A stretch of DNA of 64,000 bases from Stenotrophomonas sp. ATCM1_4 (lineage in GTDB: Bacteria > Pseudomonadota > Gammaproteobacteria > Xanthomonadales > Xanthomonadaceae), in contig NZ_QPFB01000001.1 in NCBI RefSeq assembly GCF_004348115.1, positions 1,636,836-1,700,835 of the forward strand, in the 5' to 3' direction. Below the pieces are notes generated by a model. The model was not told the DNA's origin, did not search any database, and saw only the letters and a list, made by a program, of their open reading frames with translations. The translations under genes and the position numbers were made by a program. Of the stretch, positions 1 to 11,867 are shown one piece after another; positions within the stretch are counted from its first letter, which is position 1; every line of letters starts with the position of its first letter.

Positions 1-1020
1 GCCGGGCTGCAGGATCACCGTCGGCGGGAACAGGCGCTCGCGGCGCTGGCGCTCGGCATCGATCTGCGCCAGCTCGACCACCTGCAGGCCGCGCGCGCGC
101 GCATCGCTCACGTAGCCCTTCAGGCGCGCGAACTGTGCGTCGTTGATGATGCGGCTGTAGTCGCTGGCATCGTCGAAGTTGCCATAGCGCGCGCCCACCT
201 GTTCGCGCAGGGCCTGCACCAGGGCATCCACGCGGCCGGCGTCGACCAGCACGTAGTCCGGGGCGATGCAGGTCTGCCCGGCGTTGAACCACTTGCCCGT
301 CGCCAGCCGCGCGGCGGCGGCCTCCAGCGGGTAATCGGTGGCCACCACCGCCGGCGACTTGCCGCCCAGCTCCAGCGTCAGCGGCGTCAGGTGCTGCGCG
401 GCCGCGGCCATCACCTTGCGGCCCACGGTGGTGGAGCCGGTGAACACCAGGTGGTCCAGCGGCAACGCGGAGAATGCCGCCGCCACGCCCGCATCGCCCT
501 GTACCACGCTCACGCGCTCGGGCGGGAACACCTCGGCCAGCAATGACTGCAGGAAGGCAGATGTCTGCGGCGTGTGTTCGGAAGGCTTGAGCAGCACGTG
601 GTTGCCGGCCGCGATCGCGGTGGCCAGCGGCACCAGCGCGAGGTTGACCGGATAGTTCCACGGCGAGATCACGCCGACCACGCCCACCGGCACCGCGCGC
701 ACCTGTGCCCGCGCCGGCCAGAACCGCCAGCCCACGCCCACGCGCTCGGGTTTCATCCAGCCGCGCAGGTGCGCGAGCAGGTGGTCGATCTCGCCGGTGA
801 CGGTCATGCCATCGGCGATCACCGATTCATGCCGGGAGCGATGGCCGAAGTCGGCGGCGATGGCATCGCTCATCTGGCCGATGCGCGCCTTGAACGCGGC
901 GCGCAGGCGCTGCAGGTCGTCACGGCGCTGGGCATGGTCCGGGCGCTTGTCCATCCACGCCTGGCGCAGCCGCGCCAGCGTCACCTGCAGGTCCTGATCC
1001 GGCGACCCCACTGCATTCAT
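1..1020 (-). CDS. calB: Coniferyl-aldehyde-type NAD(P)+ dehydrogenase, C-terminus cut by window edge
   Basis: The minus-strand frame is open from an ATG at 1020 to the window edge, giving 340 residues and no stop, so roughly the last quarter is missing. The GGGAGA ribosome binding site lies just upstream of the ATG. Aldehyde dehydrogenase superfamily marks are visible: the SPWNYP motif, the FTGSTTVG nucleotide-binding turn, the LELGGKSP segment with the general-base Glu, and the catalytic Cys in GQTCIAPDY. The GQTCIAPDY form and the short N-terminus match coniferyl aldehyde/class-3-like enzymes that oxidise aromatic or long-chain aldehydes to acids in the cytoplasm. It is divergent from the TonB receptor at 1206, with a shared 185-bp promoter region. 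The exact aldehyde substrate is inferred from family only. Confidence 0.85.
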   Translation of the reverse strand, partial: MNAVGSPDQDLQVTLARLRQAWMDKRPDHAQRRDDLQRLRAAFKARIGQMSDAIAADFGHRSRHESVIADGMTVTGEIDHLLAHLRGWMKPERVGVGWRFWPARAQVRAVPVGVVGVISPWNYPVNLALVPLATAIAAGNHVLLKPSEHTPQTSAFLQSLLAEVFPPERVSVVQGDAGVAAAFSALPLDHLVFTGSTTVGRKVMAAAAQHLTPLTLELGGKSPAVVATDYPLEAAAARLATGKWFNAGQTCIAPDYVLVDAGRVDALVQALREQVGARYGNFDDASDYSRIINDAQFARLKGYVSDARARGLQVVELAQIDAERQRRERLFPPTVILQPG

Positions 1021-1205
1021 CGGCATCTCTCCCTTGGGACGGGAGGGGCCAGTGCGCGTTCCGGGCTGTGCGGAGTTCCGCATCGGTCACCGGCGTTTCG
1101 TGCTATCGGCCCTGCCCCGCCATCAACACCATGAAAAAAGGCGCATTGGGCGCCAGCGCACGGCGGCATCAGACCGCCAACCAGACACCACGCTCGGGAG
1201 GGAGT

Positions 1206-3989
1206 ATGAGGGGTTTGCCACAACGCTGCACCATCGCCACGGCCATCGGCCTGGCATTGTTACCCGGACTGTCGCTGGCCCAGCAGGCCGCGAACGAGGC
1301 CGGGGCCAGGACCCTGGACAAGGTGGAAGTGACCGGGTCACGGATCAAGCGCACCGAGATCGAGGGGATCGATCCGGTGCAGATGATCACTGCCGAGGAC
1401 CTGGAGCACCAGGGCTTCGCCAACGTCTATGACGCACTGTCCAACATCACCGCCAACACCGGTGTGTTCGTCGGCGAGGAGAACACCAACAACTTCAACG
1501 CCAACGCGCAGGCACTGAACCTGCGCGGCTTCGGCCCCGGCTACACGCTGGTGCTGCTCAATGGCCGCCGCATCCCCATGCTGCCCAAGCCGGCCGGCAC
1601 GGTCAGCGGCAACGTCACCAACCTGGCGATGATCCCGACCTCGGCGGTGGACCGGGTCGAGATCCTGACCAGCGGTGCCTCGGCGATCTATGGTTCCGAT
1701 GCGGTGGCCGGCGTGGTCAACGTGATCCTGAAGGACAAGGTCGAGGGCACCACGCTGTCCTACCGCCACGGTGACACCGTGCACGGCGGCGGCCGGTCCG
1801 AGCGGGTGTCGGTGACCACCGGCTTCGAGTTCGGCGACACCCAGGTGACCGCCGGCCTGGAATGGGACCGGCGCTGGCCGATCCAGGGCAACCAGCGCCG
1901 CTGGTTCGCCTCGCCAGACCGCTCGCCCGACCCGGACTACCGCGACCCCACCCAGGTCATGTCGTTCTGGGACCGCGAGAGCGGCTGGGACCTGCTGGAC
2001 ATCAGTGGCCGCTGCGACCCGCTCGGCTACGTGCCGGCCAAGCCCGGCAGCGCCACCGGCCCGGAGCGCTACTGCGGTGACAACGACTTCGACAGCTACA
2101 CCGTGCGCAACGGCCGCAAGCGCCTGTTCGGCTTCCTCAACGCCACCCATGCACTGGGCGAGCACGAGCTGTACGCCACCGCGCTGAGCACGCGCTCGCG
2201 CGCCGATGCCGGCATGTACCGCTACGGCTACGCGGTCGACTACGAGGTGGTGGACGACATGCAGGCCGCGCAGCCCAACGCGGTGGCCTGGCGCCATGCC
2301 TATCGCACCTTCCGCAACAACGAGTTCCCGGGCAGCAACCAGAAGTTCAAGGAGAACAACGACGTCATCATCGCCGGCATCCGCGGTGCGGTGGGCCGCT
2401 TCGATTACAGCCTGAACTACAACTACGGCCGCTATCGCTACCGCGACACGGTCGAGCGCTTCAACGACAAGGCGATGATGGGCCTGCTGTTCGGCGAGGA
2501 AGGCCGCGACTGGTCGCTGCCGTGGGCCGGCAGCCGTTGGGTGCGCGTGGGCGCCGGCAGCCTGGACGCCAACCTGATGCCCAACGGCAACATCGACTTC
2601 TTCGGCCAGCTGTCGCCGGAAGTGTTCCGCGACGTCATGCACACCTCGGTGGGCGACGGGCGCTCCACCTCGCAGTCGTTCACCGCCGACCTGTCCGGCA
2701 ACCTGTTCGACCTGCCGGCCGGGCCGCTGGCGTTCGCCGCGGTGGCCGAAGCCACCCGCGACAGCTACCGCTTCATCACCGACCAACCCACCGTCGATGG
2801 CGACATCTACGGCTGGAGCGGCATCCGTGGCAGCGGCAAGCGCAACCACTACGCGGTGGGCACGGAGTTCTCGGTGCCGCTGCTGGCGGCCGGCTCGGGC
2901 TTTGGCCAGTGGGATGCCAAGCTGGCCGCACGCTACGACCACTACGACGACGCCTCTGACGTCGGCGGCGCCTTCACCTGGCAGGCCGGGCTGAGCTGGC
3001 GCCCCAGCGACTGGCTGCTGCTGCGTGCCTCGCACGCGACCTCGTTCCGCGCGCCGGACATGCACGTGATGTTCGCCGAACGCAGCTCAGCCTATACCAG
3101 CGGCGTGGACTACCTGAGCTGCGTGCAGCAGGAAGGCCTGCAGCGCGGCCAGAGCTGGCAGGGCTGCGGTGACGACTATGGCACCGGCTCGATCCGCCAG
3201 TACTCCGAGGGTGACCCGGGGCTGCACGAGGAAAAGGGCAGCAGCGACACCCTCGGCATGGTCGCGCAGATCGGCCAGAACCACTCCTTCACCCTGGACT
3301 GGTACCGCATCAAGCTGGAGGAGCAGGTCGGCCTGATCGGCGCCGACGCGGTGCTGCGCTATGCCGCCGAATGCGCGCTGGGCTTCGATGCACAGGGCCT
3401 GGACGTGGACCCGAACTCGCCCAAGTGCCAGACCATGCTGGCGCGCGTGCAGCGCGGTGGCCGCAACGACAGCGTGCTGTCGGTGATCACCAGCCCGTTC
3501 AACACCGGCATGTACCAGCAGAACGGCATCGACGCGAGCTGGAGTTCCACCCTGCCCACCGACCATTGGGGCCGTTTCTCGGCACGCATCAGCTATACGC
3601 ACATCCTCAAGACGCTCAGCCGCTACCTGCCCGAGGACGCCGTGGAGAACATCCGCGACCGGCAGTGGAACAGCGAGTTCCGCACCCGCTCGAACATGAC
3701 CCTAGGCTGGGACTACAAGCGCTTCTCCAGCTACCTGCACTTCAACCGCCTAGGGTCCTCGCCGGTGCGCTGGGCCGACAGCTACGAGCGCTTCAGGCCG
3801 TGGATGACGGTGAACCTGTCGCTGGCCTACCGCGCCACCGAGCAGCTGTCCTTCAACCTGGCGGTGGTCAACCTGTTCGACAAGACACCGTACCGGCATG
3901 CCTCGGAGAAGTGGTGGCCGTACGCGGACATCACCAAGTACAACCCGGTGGGGACGGAGTACTTCATGACCGTGGAATACAAGCTGTAA
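1206..3989 (+). CDS. TonB-dependent outer-membrane receptor
   Basis: This 927-residue protein starts at an ATG with a GGGAGGGAG ribosome binding site directly upstream; the longer open frame back to 1068 has no signal peptide and is not used. Residues 1-25 form a signal peptide ending near LSLAQQ. The plug domain follows (VEVTGSRIKR, then the DALSNIT, LNLRGFG and YTLVLLNGRR segments, and DAVAGVVNVI), then a 22-strand-type barrel ending in an aromatic terminal strand (EYFMTVEYKL). It imports an unknown ligand using TonB-ExbBD energy. The SRIKR plug form is common in the large oar/peptide-associated receptors of Xanthomonadaceae. It converges with the peptidase/hydroxyproline operon at 4500, so a peptide ligand is possible, but that is inference from position only. 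Confidence 0.9.
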   Translation: MRGLPQRCTIATAIGLALLPGLSLAQQAANEAGARTLDKVEVTGSRIKRTEIEGIDPVQMITAEDLEHQGFANVYDALSNITANTGVFVGEENTNNFNANAQALNLRGFGPGYTLVLLNGRRIPMLPKPAGTVSGNVTNLAMIPTSAVDRVEILTSGASAIYGSDAVAGVVNVILKDKVEGTTLSYRHGDTVHGGGRSERVSVTTGFEFGDTQVTAGLEWDRRWPIQGNQRRWFASPDRSPDPDYRDPTQVMSFWDRESGWDLLDISGRCDPLGYVPAKPGSATGPERYCGDNDFDSYTVRNGRKRLFGFLNATHALGEHELYATALSTRSRADAGMYRYGYAVDYEVVDDMQAAQPNAVAWRHAYRTFRNNEFPGSNQKFKENNDVIIAGIRGAVGRFDYSLNYNYGRYRYRDTVERFNDKAMMGLLFGEEGRDWSLPWAGSRWVRVGAGSLDANLMPNGNIDFFGQLSPEVFRDVMHTSVGDGRSTSQSFTADLSGNLFDLPAGPLAFAAVAEATRDSYRFITDQPTVDGDIYGWSGIRGSGKRNHYAVGTEFSVPLLAAGSGFGQWDAKLAARYDHYDDASDVGGAFTWQAGLSWRPSDWLLLRASHATSFRAPDMHVMFAERSSAYTSGVDYLSCVQQEGLQRGQSWQGCGDDYGTGSIRQYSEGDPGLHEEKGSSDTLGMVAQIGQNHSFTLDWYRIKLEEQVGLIGADAVLRYAAECALGFDAQGLDVDPNSPKCQTMLARVQRGGRNDSVLSVITSPFNTGMYQQNGIDASWSSTLPTDHWGRFSARISYTHILKTLSRYLPEDAVENIRDRQWNSEFRTRSNMTLGWDYKRFSSYLHFNRLGSSPVRWADSYERFRPWMTVNLSLAYRATEQLSFNLAVVNLFDKTPYRHASEKWWPYADITKYNPVGTEYFMTVEYKL

Positions 3990-4013
3990 CAAGCGGTCCG
4001 CGTTTCCCTTCCG

Positions 4014-4051
4014 CCACCGCGGTGCGTTCTCGCCGCGGTGGTTCTTTTTTT
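4014..4051 (+). terminator. Rho-independent terminator of the TonB receptor gene
   Basis: A perfect 9-bp stem CCACCGCGG / CCGCGGTGG with a 10-base loop is followed by a run of nine T in ten bases. It begins 25 bases after the receptor stop codon. Confidence 0.9.
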
Positions 4052-4111
4052 GCACGTGGAACGCCCCAGATAGGACGCGGACATGCCTGGCTCGGCGCCG
4101 CCGCAGCACGG

Positions 4112-4144
4112 CCTGCACGCCGGTCTTCTGCGCCGGCGTGCAGG
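4112..4144. repeat. Perfect 12-bp inverted repeat (hairpin)
   Basis: CCTGCACGCCGG and its exact complement flank a 9-base loop. There is no T-run on either side. It sits in the convergent gap, so it could act as an mRNA 3' stabiliser or a weak two-way terminator for the long operon ending at 4500. Confidence 0.55.
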
Positions 4145-4499
4145 GACCTTCCCCGGCGGTGCAAGACGCCGACTACCGCAACGACAGCCCTTGCCCGCCT
4201 GCGCGCAAGGCCGGCTGGTACGATGCACGACGCCACCGGACCGCGTTGCGCAGCATATCGGCGGTGTTTCCCGTGAGGTGCATGGCGTGGCGTGCAGGCA
4301 ACCGATCCGCGCCATCCTCCACTGCCGCGTGTGTCGGCTCGGCAGCGACCGCTGCGCGGTCGATCGCCGCGCAGCGGCGTGCACGCCGGCAAGCCTGCAA
4401 TCCGGTGCTTCAATGCAGATCGCCGCCGGACTGCACCCAGTGCAGCCGGCGACGATGTGTCGGACAGGCGATCGCGACCGCGCAGTCGCGAGGGGCGCG

Positions 4500-6839
<2,340 letters not shown>

Positions 6840-6864
6840 GCAGCGTGTCTCCTTGCGTATCAGG

Positions 6865-8067
6865 TCAGGCAAAAGGCCGGTCGATGGCCGGCGATGGCGG
6901 CGTGAACCATTGCGCGCCGTCGGCGGTGACATGGAAGTGGTCCTCCAGGCGCACGCCGAAGCGGCCCGGCACCACGATCATCGGTTCGTTGCTGCAGCAC
7001 ATGCCCGGTGCCAGCGGCAGGGTGTTGCCACGCACCAGGTACGGCGCCTCATGGATGGCCAGGCCGCAGCCGTGGCCGGTGCGGTGCGGCAGACCCGGCA
7101 AGCGGTAGTCCGGACCCAGCCCGGCCGCTTCGAGCACGTCGCGCGCGGCCTGGTCGACCACCTCGCACGGCACGCCGGGGCGCACCGCGTCGAAGGCGGC
7201 CTGCTGCGCGGCGCGCTCCAGTTCCCAGATGCGGCGCTGCTCGGCATCCGGCTCGCCGAAGATCCAGGTGCGGGTGATGTCCGAGTTGTAGCCCTGCACG
7301 GCGCAGCCGGTGTCGATCAGCACCAGTTCGCCGCGGCGCAGGTTCTGCACGCCGGGAATGCCGTGCGGGAAGGCGGTGGCATGCCCGAACTGCACGATGC
7401 AGAAGGTCGAGCCGCCGTCGGCGCCCAGCGCACGGTGTGCCTCGTCGATGAAACGCACCAGCGTGTCGGTGCCGATGCCCTCGTGGGCGATGCCGGCGGC
7501 CAGCTGCTGCACGAACAGCGTCATGTCGCAGGCCTGCTGCATCAGTGCCAGTTCGGCCGGCGACTTGCACATCCGGCAGCCATCGATGAGGGAGGCCGCC
7601 GACTGGATCGCATCGGCGCCCAGGTGCGCGGCCAGGCCGACCTGCACGCGGAACGGTGCCTCCGGGTCCAGCGCCAGCGTGCGCGCGCCGCGTTCGGCCA
7701 TGGCCTCGGCCACCCGCGCGTACGGGTCCTGATGTTCCTCCCACAGGCGCTTGCCGGCCGGGATGCGCAGCACCGCGTCGAGCGAGCCTTCCTCGAACAC
7801 CGGGCACACCAGCAGCGGCTCCCCTTCCAGGGTCAGCAGCATCGCCACCAGCCGTTCGCTGCCACCCCACGGCACGCCGCAGAACCAGCGCAGCGAGGTT
7901 CCGGCGGTGACCAGCAATGCGTCCACGCCCTGCGCCCGCATCAGCGCACGGGCCCGCTGCAGGCGTTGCGCATGCTCCTCGGCGCTGATGGCCGGTGCGC
8001 GCTGTGGCCACGGTGCCAGGCGTGTGCGTGCCTGTTCCAGGGTGAGGTGTCCGATCTGTGCATTCAT
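6865..8067 (-). CDS. M24 family Xaa-Pro peptidase (prolidase/aminopeptidase P type)
   Basis: A 400-residue cytoplasmic protein with an N-terminal creatinase-like domain (about 1-150) and a C-terminal pita-bread domain. All five dinuclear-metal ligands are visible: Asp in LIDTG, Asp in SDITRT, His in GHGCGLAIHE, Glu in SNEPMI and Glu in RLEDHF. The family cleaves bonds before proline in dipeptides or peptide N-termini and usually uses Mn or Co. Its ATG overlaps the preceding dehydrogenase stop by 4 bases (ATGA), so translation is coupled. In this operon it would split X-Pro or X-Hyp dipeptides released by the neighbouring DPP-IV-like enzyme; whether it prefers X-Pro or Pro-X bonds cannot be read from sequence. 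Confidence 0.9.
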   Translation of the reverse strand: MNAQIGHLTLEQARTRLAPWPQRAPAISAEEHAQRLQRARALMRAQGVDALLVTAGTSLRWFCGVPWGGSERLVAMLLTLEGEPLLVCPVFEEGSLDAVLRIPAGKRLWEEHQDPYARVAEAMAERGARTLALDPEAPFRVQVGLAAHLGADAIQSAASLIDGCRMCKSPAELALMQQACDMTLFVQQLAAGIAHEGIGTDTLVRFIDEAHRALGADGGSTFCIVQFGHATAFPHGIPGVQNLRRGELVLIDTGCAVQGYNSDITRTWIFGEPDAEQRRIWELERAAQQAAFDAVRPGVPCEVVDQAARDVLEAAGLGPDYRLPGLPHRTGHGCGLAIHEAPYLVRGNTLPLAPGMCCSNEPMIVVPGRFGVRLEDHFHVTADGAQWFTPPSPAIDRPFA

Positions 8068-9656
8068 GGCTGTGCTCCGATGTCATCGGTGGTCCAACGC
8101 CGGTCGATCCAGCGCGGCAATCCACCCGGGTTGCGGTCGCGCAGCTCCGGCGGGAGCAGCGCATCGGGCACATTGTCGTATGCCTGCAGCGCACTGAAGC
8201 GCAGGATCGCGGCCGGCAGGCCGACGGCGGTGAATCCCGGCTGCGTCGAGGCCGGGTATGGCCCGCCATGTTGCTGCGCCGGGCTGACCGCCACGCCGGT
8301 GGGCATGCGGTCGCAGATCAGCCGCCCCACGCGCGGCCGCAGCACGCCGGCCACGGCCTGCCACGCGGCATCGTCGCTGCCGTCGCCGGCGCGGTACAGC
8401 GTGCCGGTGAGCTGGCCCTCGAGCGTGGCCGCCACCGCCTGCATCTGGGCGACATCGCTGACCCGCAGCAGCAGGCTGCTCGGGCCGAACGCCTCGCCCT
8501 GGAACCGCGCGGGCGCGGCGAGGAACGCCTCGGCATCCACCTCGAACAGGGTCGGGGCATGGGTGATGCCCACGCTGCCCGGCGTACCGCCACACAGCAG
8601 GCGCGCACCGGCCTGGCGCAACGCTCCGATCGCGTGCTGCAGCGTGGCCAGCACCGCCGGCGACAGCAGCAGCTGCGGCGCGGTGTCGGCGAAACGGCCG
8701 GCCACCGCCGCGACGAACGCATCGCCAACGGCACCGCGCGGCACCAGTACCAGCCCCGGGTTGGTGCAGAACTGGCCACTGCCGAGCAGGCACGACGCGC
8801 TGAACGCCTCGGCCAGCGCTTCCCCGCGTTCGGCCAGCGCACCGGGCAGCAGGAACACCGGGTTCAAGCTGGACAGCTCGCCGAAGAACGGGATGCCCGC
8901 GGCATCGGCCGCCTGCTTCAAAGCCAACCCGGCGCCGCGGCTGCCGGTGAAGGCGATCGCGCCCAAACGCGTATCGCCGGCCAGCGCCCGCCCCAGTGGC
9001 GCGGGCATGTCGTACAGCAGCTGCACCGTGCCGGCGGGCAGGCCGGCCGCGTCCGCGGCGCGTTGCGCGTGTTCGGCCAGGCGCTGGCTGGTGCCCGGGT
9101 GCGCCGGGTGCGCCTTGGCGATCACCGGGTTGCGTGCGGCGATGGCGGCGGCGAAGTCGCCACCGGACACCGCGTTGAACGCGAACGGGAAATTGTTGGG
9201 GCCGAACACCAGGACCGGCTTGCCCAATGGCGCGTGGCACGAACGCAGGCCGGCGCCGGTGTCGATCACCGGCCGGGTCCAGCTGGCGCTGCGTGCGGCG
9301 CTGGCGGCCTGGCGCAACTGGTTGCAGGTGCGCGGCAGTTCATTGCCGCGCAGGCGGGTGGCGGCCGGCAACCCGGTCTCGGCATGCGCCAGCGCCACCA
9401 GCGCTTCGGCATCGGCTTCCAATGCATCGGCGTAGCCTTCCAGGAACGCGGCGATGCGTTCCGGGGCGAGCGCCGCCAACATCGGCGCGGCGGCGCTTGC
9501 CGCCGCCAGCGCCTGTTCCACCTCGGCCGCACCGCTTCGCGGGAACGCATCCCCGATGGCCTGCGCGGTGGACGGGTCCACCGCGCGGAAGCTGTCCGTG
9601 CCTTCCGCTGCCGGACGCCAGTGGCCGGCAATCAACAACGGCGCGACCGTGGCCAT
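8064..9656 (-). CDS. 2-oxoglutarate semialdehyde (2,5-dioxovalerate) dehydrogenase
   Basis: A 530-residue aldehyde dehydrogenase. The nucleotide-binding FGPNNFPFAFN and FTGSRGAG motifs, the general-base Glu in FFGELSSLNP and the catalytic Cys in SGQFCTNPG are all present; FGELSSLNP and GQFCTNPG are typical of the NADP-dependent 2,5-dioxovalerate dehydrogenase branch. It oxidises 2-oxoglutarate semialdehyde to 2-oxoglutarate, the last step of hydroxyproline (and pentose/glucarate) catabolism. It starts one base after the stop of the deaminase gene, which makes the semialdehyde, and its own stop overlaps the next ATG. Context makes the hydroxyproline role very likely. Confidence 0.92.
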   Translation of the reverse strand: MATVAPLLIAGHWRPAAEGTDSFRAVDPSTAQAIGDAFPRSGAAEVEQALAAASAAAPMLAALAPERIAAFLEGYADALEADAEALVALAHAETGLPAATRLRGNELPRTCNQLRQAASAARSASWTRPVIDTGAGLRSCHAPLGKPVLVFGPNNFPFAFNAVSGGDFAAAIAARNPVIAKAHPAHPGTSQRLAEHAQRAADAAGLPAGTVQLLYDMPAPLGRALAGDTRLGAIAFTGSRGAGLALKQAADAAGIPFFGELSSLNPVFLLPGALAERGEALAEAFSASCLLGSGQFCTNPGLVLVPRGAVGDAFVAAVAGRFADTAPQLLLSPAVLATLQHAIGALRQAGARLLCGGTPGSVGITHAPTLFEVDAEAFLAAPARFQGEAFGPSSLLLRVSDVAQMQAVAATLEGQLTGTLYRAGDGSDDAAWQAVAGVLRPRVGRLICDRMPTGVAVSPAQQHGGPYPASTQPGFTAVGLPAAILRFSALQAYDNVPDALLPPELRDRNPGGLPRWIDRRWTTDDIGAQP

Positions 9657-9657
9657 C

Positions 9658-10563
9658 TCAGCGCTTCCCGCGGGTGGCGATGGCGTGGTCGATCAGCTGC
9701 AGCGCCTGCGCGCGCTCACCGCCTTCCACCACCAGCCGCGGCGCGCGCACGCGCTCGCTGCCCAGGCCCACGCGCTCCTGCATCAGCTTGATCAGCTGCA
9801 CGAACTTGGGAACGGTGTCCATGCGCAGCAGCGGCAACGACCACTCGTACAACTCGCGGGCCGCCGCGTAACCACCGCGCCGTGCCTGCTCGAACAACTG
9901 CACCGCTTCTTCCGGGAACGCGTTGACGGTACCGGCGATCCAGCCTTCGGCGCCCATCGCGATGCCTTCCACGATCAGGTCGTCCACGCCGACCAGCAGC
10001 ACCAGGCGATCACCGAGCAGGGCCTTGATCGCGGCCAGGCGGCGGATGTCGCCGGAGGACTCCTTGATCGCCTGCACGTGCGGGAACTCGGCGGCGAACG
10101 CGGCCACCTGTTCCGGGCTGAAGTCGGTCTTGTAGGCGATCGGGTTGTTGTACAGCAGCACCGGCAGATCGGTGGAGGCGATGACTGCGCGGATGTACGC
10201 ATCCATCTCGTGGCGGTCGCTGGAGTACACGTACGGCGGCAGCACCATCAGGCCACCGGCGCCGGCCTGCTTCACCGCCGCGGCCAGCGCGATGCCTTCC
10301 TGCGTCGACAGCGCGGCGATGCCGGCCACGATCGGCACGCGGGCACCCACCGCATCGACCAGGGTGCGCACGATGGCCACCTTTTCCTCGAAGCTCAGGG
10401 TGGCGCTTTCGCCCAGCGAGCCCAGCGGCACCAGGCCGCTGCAGCCGGCATCGACCAGGCGGCGTGCGTGCTCGGCCAGGAAGGCATGGTCCACCGTCCC
10501 GTTGACGGTGAAGGGAGTGGTGATGGCCGGCAGTACGCCGCGCCAGAAGTCTGCATTGCTCAT
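9658..10563 (-). CDS. 1-pyrroline-4-hydroxy-2-carboxylate deaminase (DapA family)
   Basis: A 301-residue TIM-barrel of the dihydrodipicolinate synthase/N-acetylneuraminate lyase family. The Schiff-base Lys167 (QAIKESSGD) and the Tyr138 (LLYNNP) of the family are visible; the early GSLGES phosphate-like loop is also present. In hydroxyproline catabolism this branch deaminates and dehydrates 1-pyrroline-4-hydroxy-2-carboxylate to 2-oxoglutarate semialdehyde. I chose the ATG at 10563 because the open frame's first codon (10566) is TTG and the ATG overlaps the preceding stop (TGATG). It lies between the dehydrogenase subunits and the semialdehyde dehydrogenase, exactly in pathway order. A true DapA is unlikely given these neighbours. 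Confidence 0.9.
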   Translation of the reverse strand: MSNADFWRGVLPAITTPFTVNGTVDHAFLAEHARRLVDAGCSGLVPLGSLGESATLSFEEKVAIVRTLVDAVGARVPIVAGIAALSTQEGIALAAAVKQAGAGGLMVLPPYVYSSDRHEMDAYIRAVIASTDLPVLLYNNPIAYKTDFSPEQVAAFAAEFPHVQAIKESSGDIRRLAAIKALLGDRLVLLVGVDDLIVEGIAMGAEGWIAGTVNAFPEEAVQLFEQARRGGYAAARELYEWSLPLLRMDTVPKFVQLIKLMQERVGLGSERVRAPRLVVEGGERAQALQLIDHAIATRGKR

Positions 10564-11867
10564 CAAGGCTTACCTGGTTCGTATGGGTCGAAGGATGCAT
10601 CTGCCAATGCAGCCAGGCTGACCGGGGTCATTGGCGGCCGCACGGCCGTGGGGGAGGTGGAAGGGGAGGTCAATCGCAGTTCGCGCAGCGCGGCGCCGCA
10701 GATGCGGCCCTGGCAGGCACCCATGCCGCAACGGGTGACCAGCCGCAGCTGGCGCGGGTCCGGGTGCGCGTGCACGTCGGCCATCGGCACGTCTTCGCAG
10801 CGGCAGACCAGGGTGTCGGGGTCGGCCAGCGTGCGGGCCTGTTCGCCGGGCTGGAAGCTCCGTGCCAGCAGCGCGGCATAGGCACGCTCATGTTCGCGCC
10901 GGTGGCGCAGTGCCTCGCCGCCGCGCACGTCGCCCAGGGCGAAGCACGCCGCCATCGCGCCTTCGATGCGGGCACAGTCGCGGCCGCCGATGCCGAGGCT
11001 TTCGCCGGCCACGTGGATGTCGGGATGGCTGCTGCGCAGTTGCAGGTCCACGCGCACCACCGGGTGCGTGCAGGAGGTGTCCAGTTCACAGCCCAGCAGC
11101 CGCGCCAGCTCCACGTTCGGCACCAGGCCCCAGCCGACCGCCAGCAGGTCGCAGGCCACGCGCGTGCGCGGGCCACCGGCAGTGACGATGTCCACGCCCT
11201 GCAGGCGCTGGTCGCCATGCGCGGCCACGACCGTGCTTTGCCGGTGCCATGGCACCGGCGCCAGGCCGGCGCGCAGTGCCACCGCCTGCGCCAGCTTGCC
11301 CGGCCAACGCCACAGCTGGCGGGCGAAGCCGTGCAGCTGCGCGGTGCTGGCCTGTTCATGGATGCCGACCAGCGTCGCGCCATGGCGCTTGAGCGTAGCG
11401 GCGGCCGCCAGCAGCAGTGGGCCGGTACCGGCCACCACCACCCGCTTGCCGGCCACTGGCAGGCCCTGCTTGGCCAGCGCCTGCAGGCCACCGGCGCCGG
11501 TGACGCCGGGCAAGGTCCAGCCCGGGAAGGGCAGCAGCAGCTCGCGTGCGCCCGTGGCGATCACCAGCTTGCGCCAGTGCAGCGCCACTGCGCCGTGCGC
11601 ATGGACGGCGAGCAGCCGGTGCGGGTCGGCCAGGGTCACTTCGTGCCCGGCCAGCAGCGCGATGCCCGCGGCCTCCAGGCCTTCGATCTGCGCCCGCGCC
11701 ATCGCCGGCACGCCGAAGCGCAGGTCGTGCCGCCATACCTGGCCGCCGGCGCGCGGCTGTGCATCGACCAACCCCACCCGCGCACCACGGCGGGCACCGG
11801 CATGGGCCGCGGCCAGGCCCGCAGGGCCGGCCCCGACCACCAGCAGGTCGTAATGATGCTGTTTCAT
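10563..11867 (-). CDS. D-hydroxyproline dehydrogenase, FAD/NAD-binding subunit with BFD-like iron-sulfur tail
   Basis: A 434-residue protein. Residues 5-35 form a Rossmann FAD motif (LLVVGAGPAGLAAA), and a second dinucleotide fold follows (KRVVVAGTGPLLLAAA). The C-terminal 80 residues carry a BFD-like [2Fe-2S] pattern, VCRCEDV then TRCGMGACQGRIC. This is the layout of HcnB/opine-oxidase-like subunits and of the larger subunit of heteromeric D-hydroxyproline dehydrogenases. The ATG at 11867 is chosen because it overlaps the ferredoxin gene stop by 4 bases (ATGA); the open frame extends to 12332 only by running through the next gene in another frame. It passes electrons from D-hydroxyproline oxidation to an unidentified acceptor. 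Confidence 0.87.
   Translation of the reverse strand: MKQHHYDLLVVGAGPAGLAAAHAGARRGARVGLVDAQPRAGGQVWRHDLRFGVPAMARAQIEGLEAAGIALLAGHEVTLADPHRLLAVHAHGAVALHWRKLVIATGARELLLPFPGWTLPGVTGAGGLQALAKQGLPVAGKRVVVAGTGPLLLAAAATLKRHGATLVGIHEQASTAQLHGFARQLWRWPGKLAQAVALRAGLAPVPWHRQSTVVAAHGDQRLQGVDIVTAGGPRTRVACDLLAVGWGLVPNVELARLLGCELDTSCTHPVVRVDLQLRSSHPDIHVAGESLGIGGRDCARIEGAMAACFALGDVRGGEALRHRREHERAYAALLARSFQPGEQARTLADPDTLVCRCEDVPMADVHAHPDPRQLRLVTRCGMGACQGRICGAALRELRLTSPSTSPTAVRPPMTPVSLAALADASFDPYEPGKP

Larger units (their letters stand above)
3990..4499. other. 510-bp convergent intergenic region
   Basis: Between the stops of the TonB receptor and the DPP-IV-like gene there is no credible gene; the open frames here have no ribosome binding site and no family features. 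It holds a strong terminator for the receptor and one perfect 12-bp hairpin, described separately. I see nothing else in the remaining 350 bases. Confidence 0.6.
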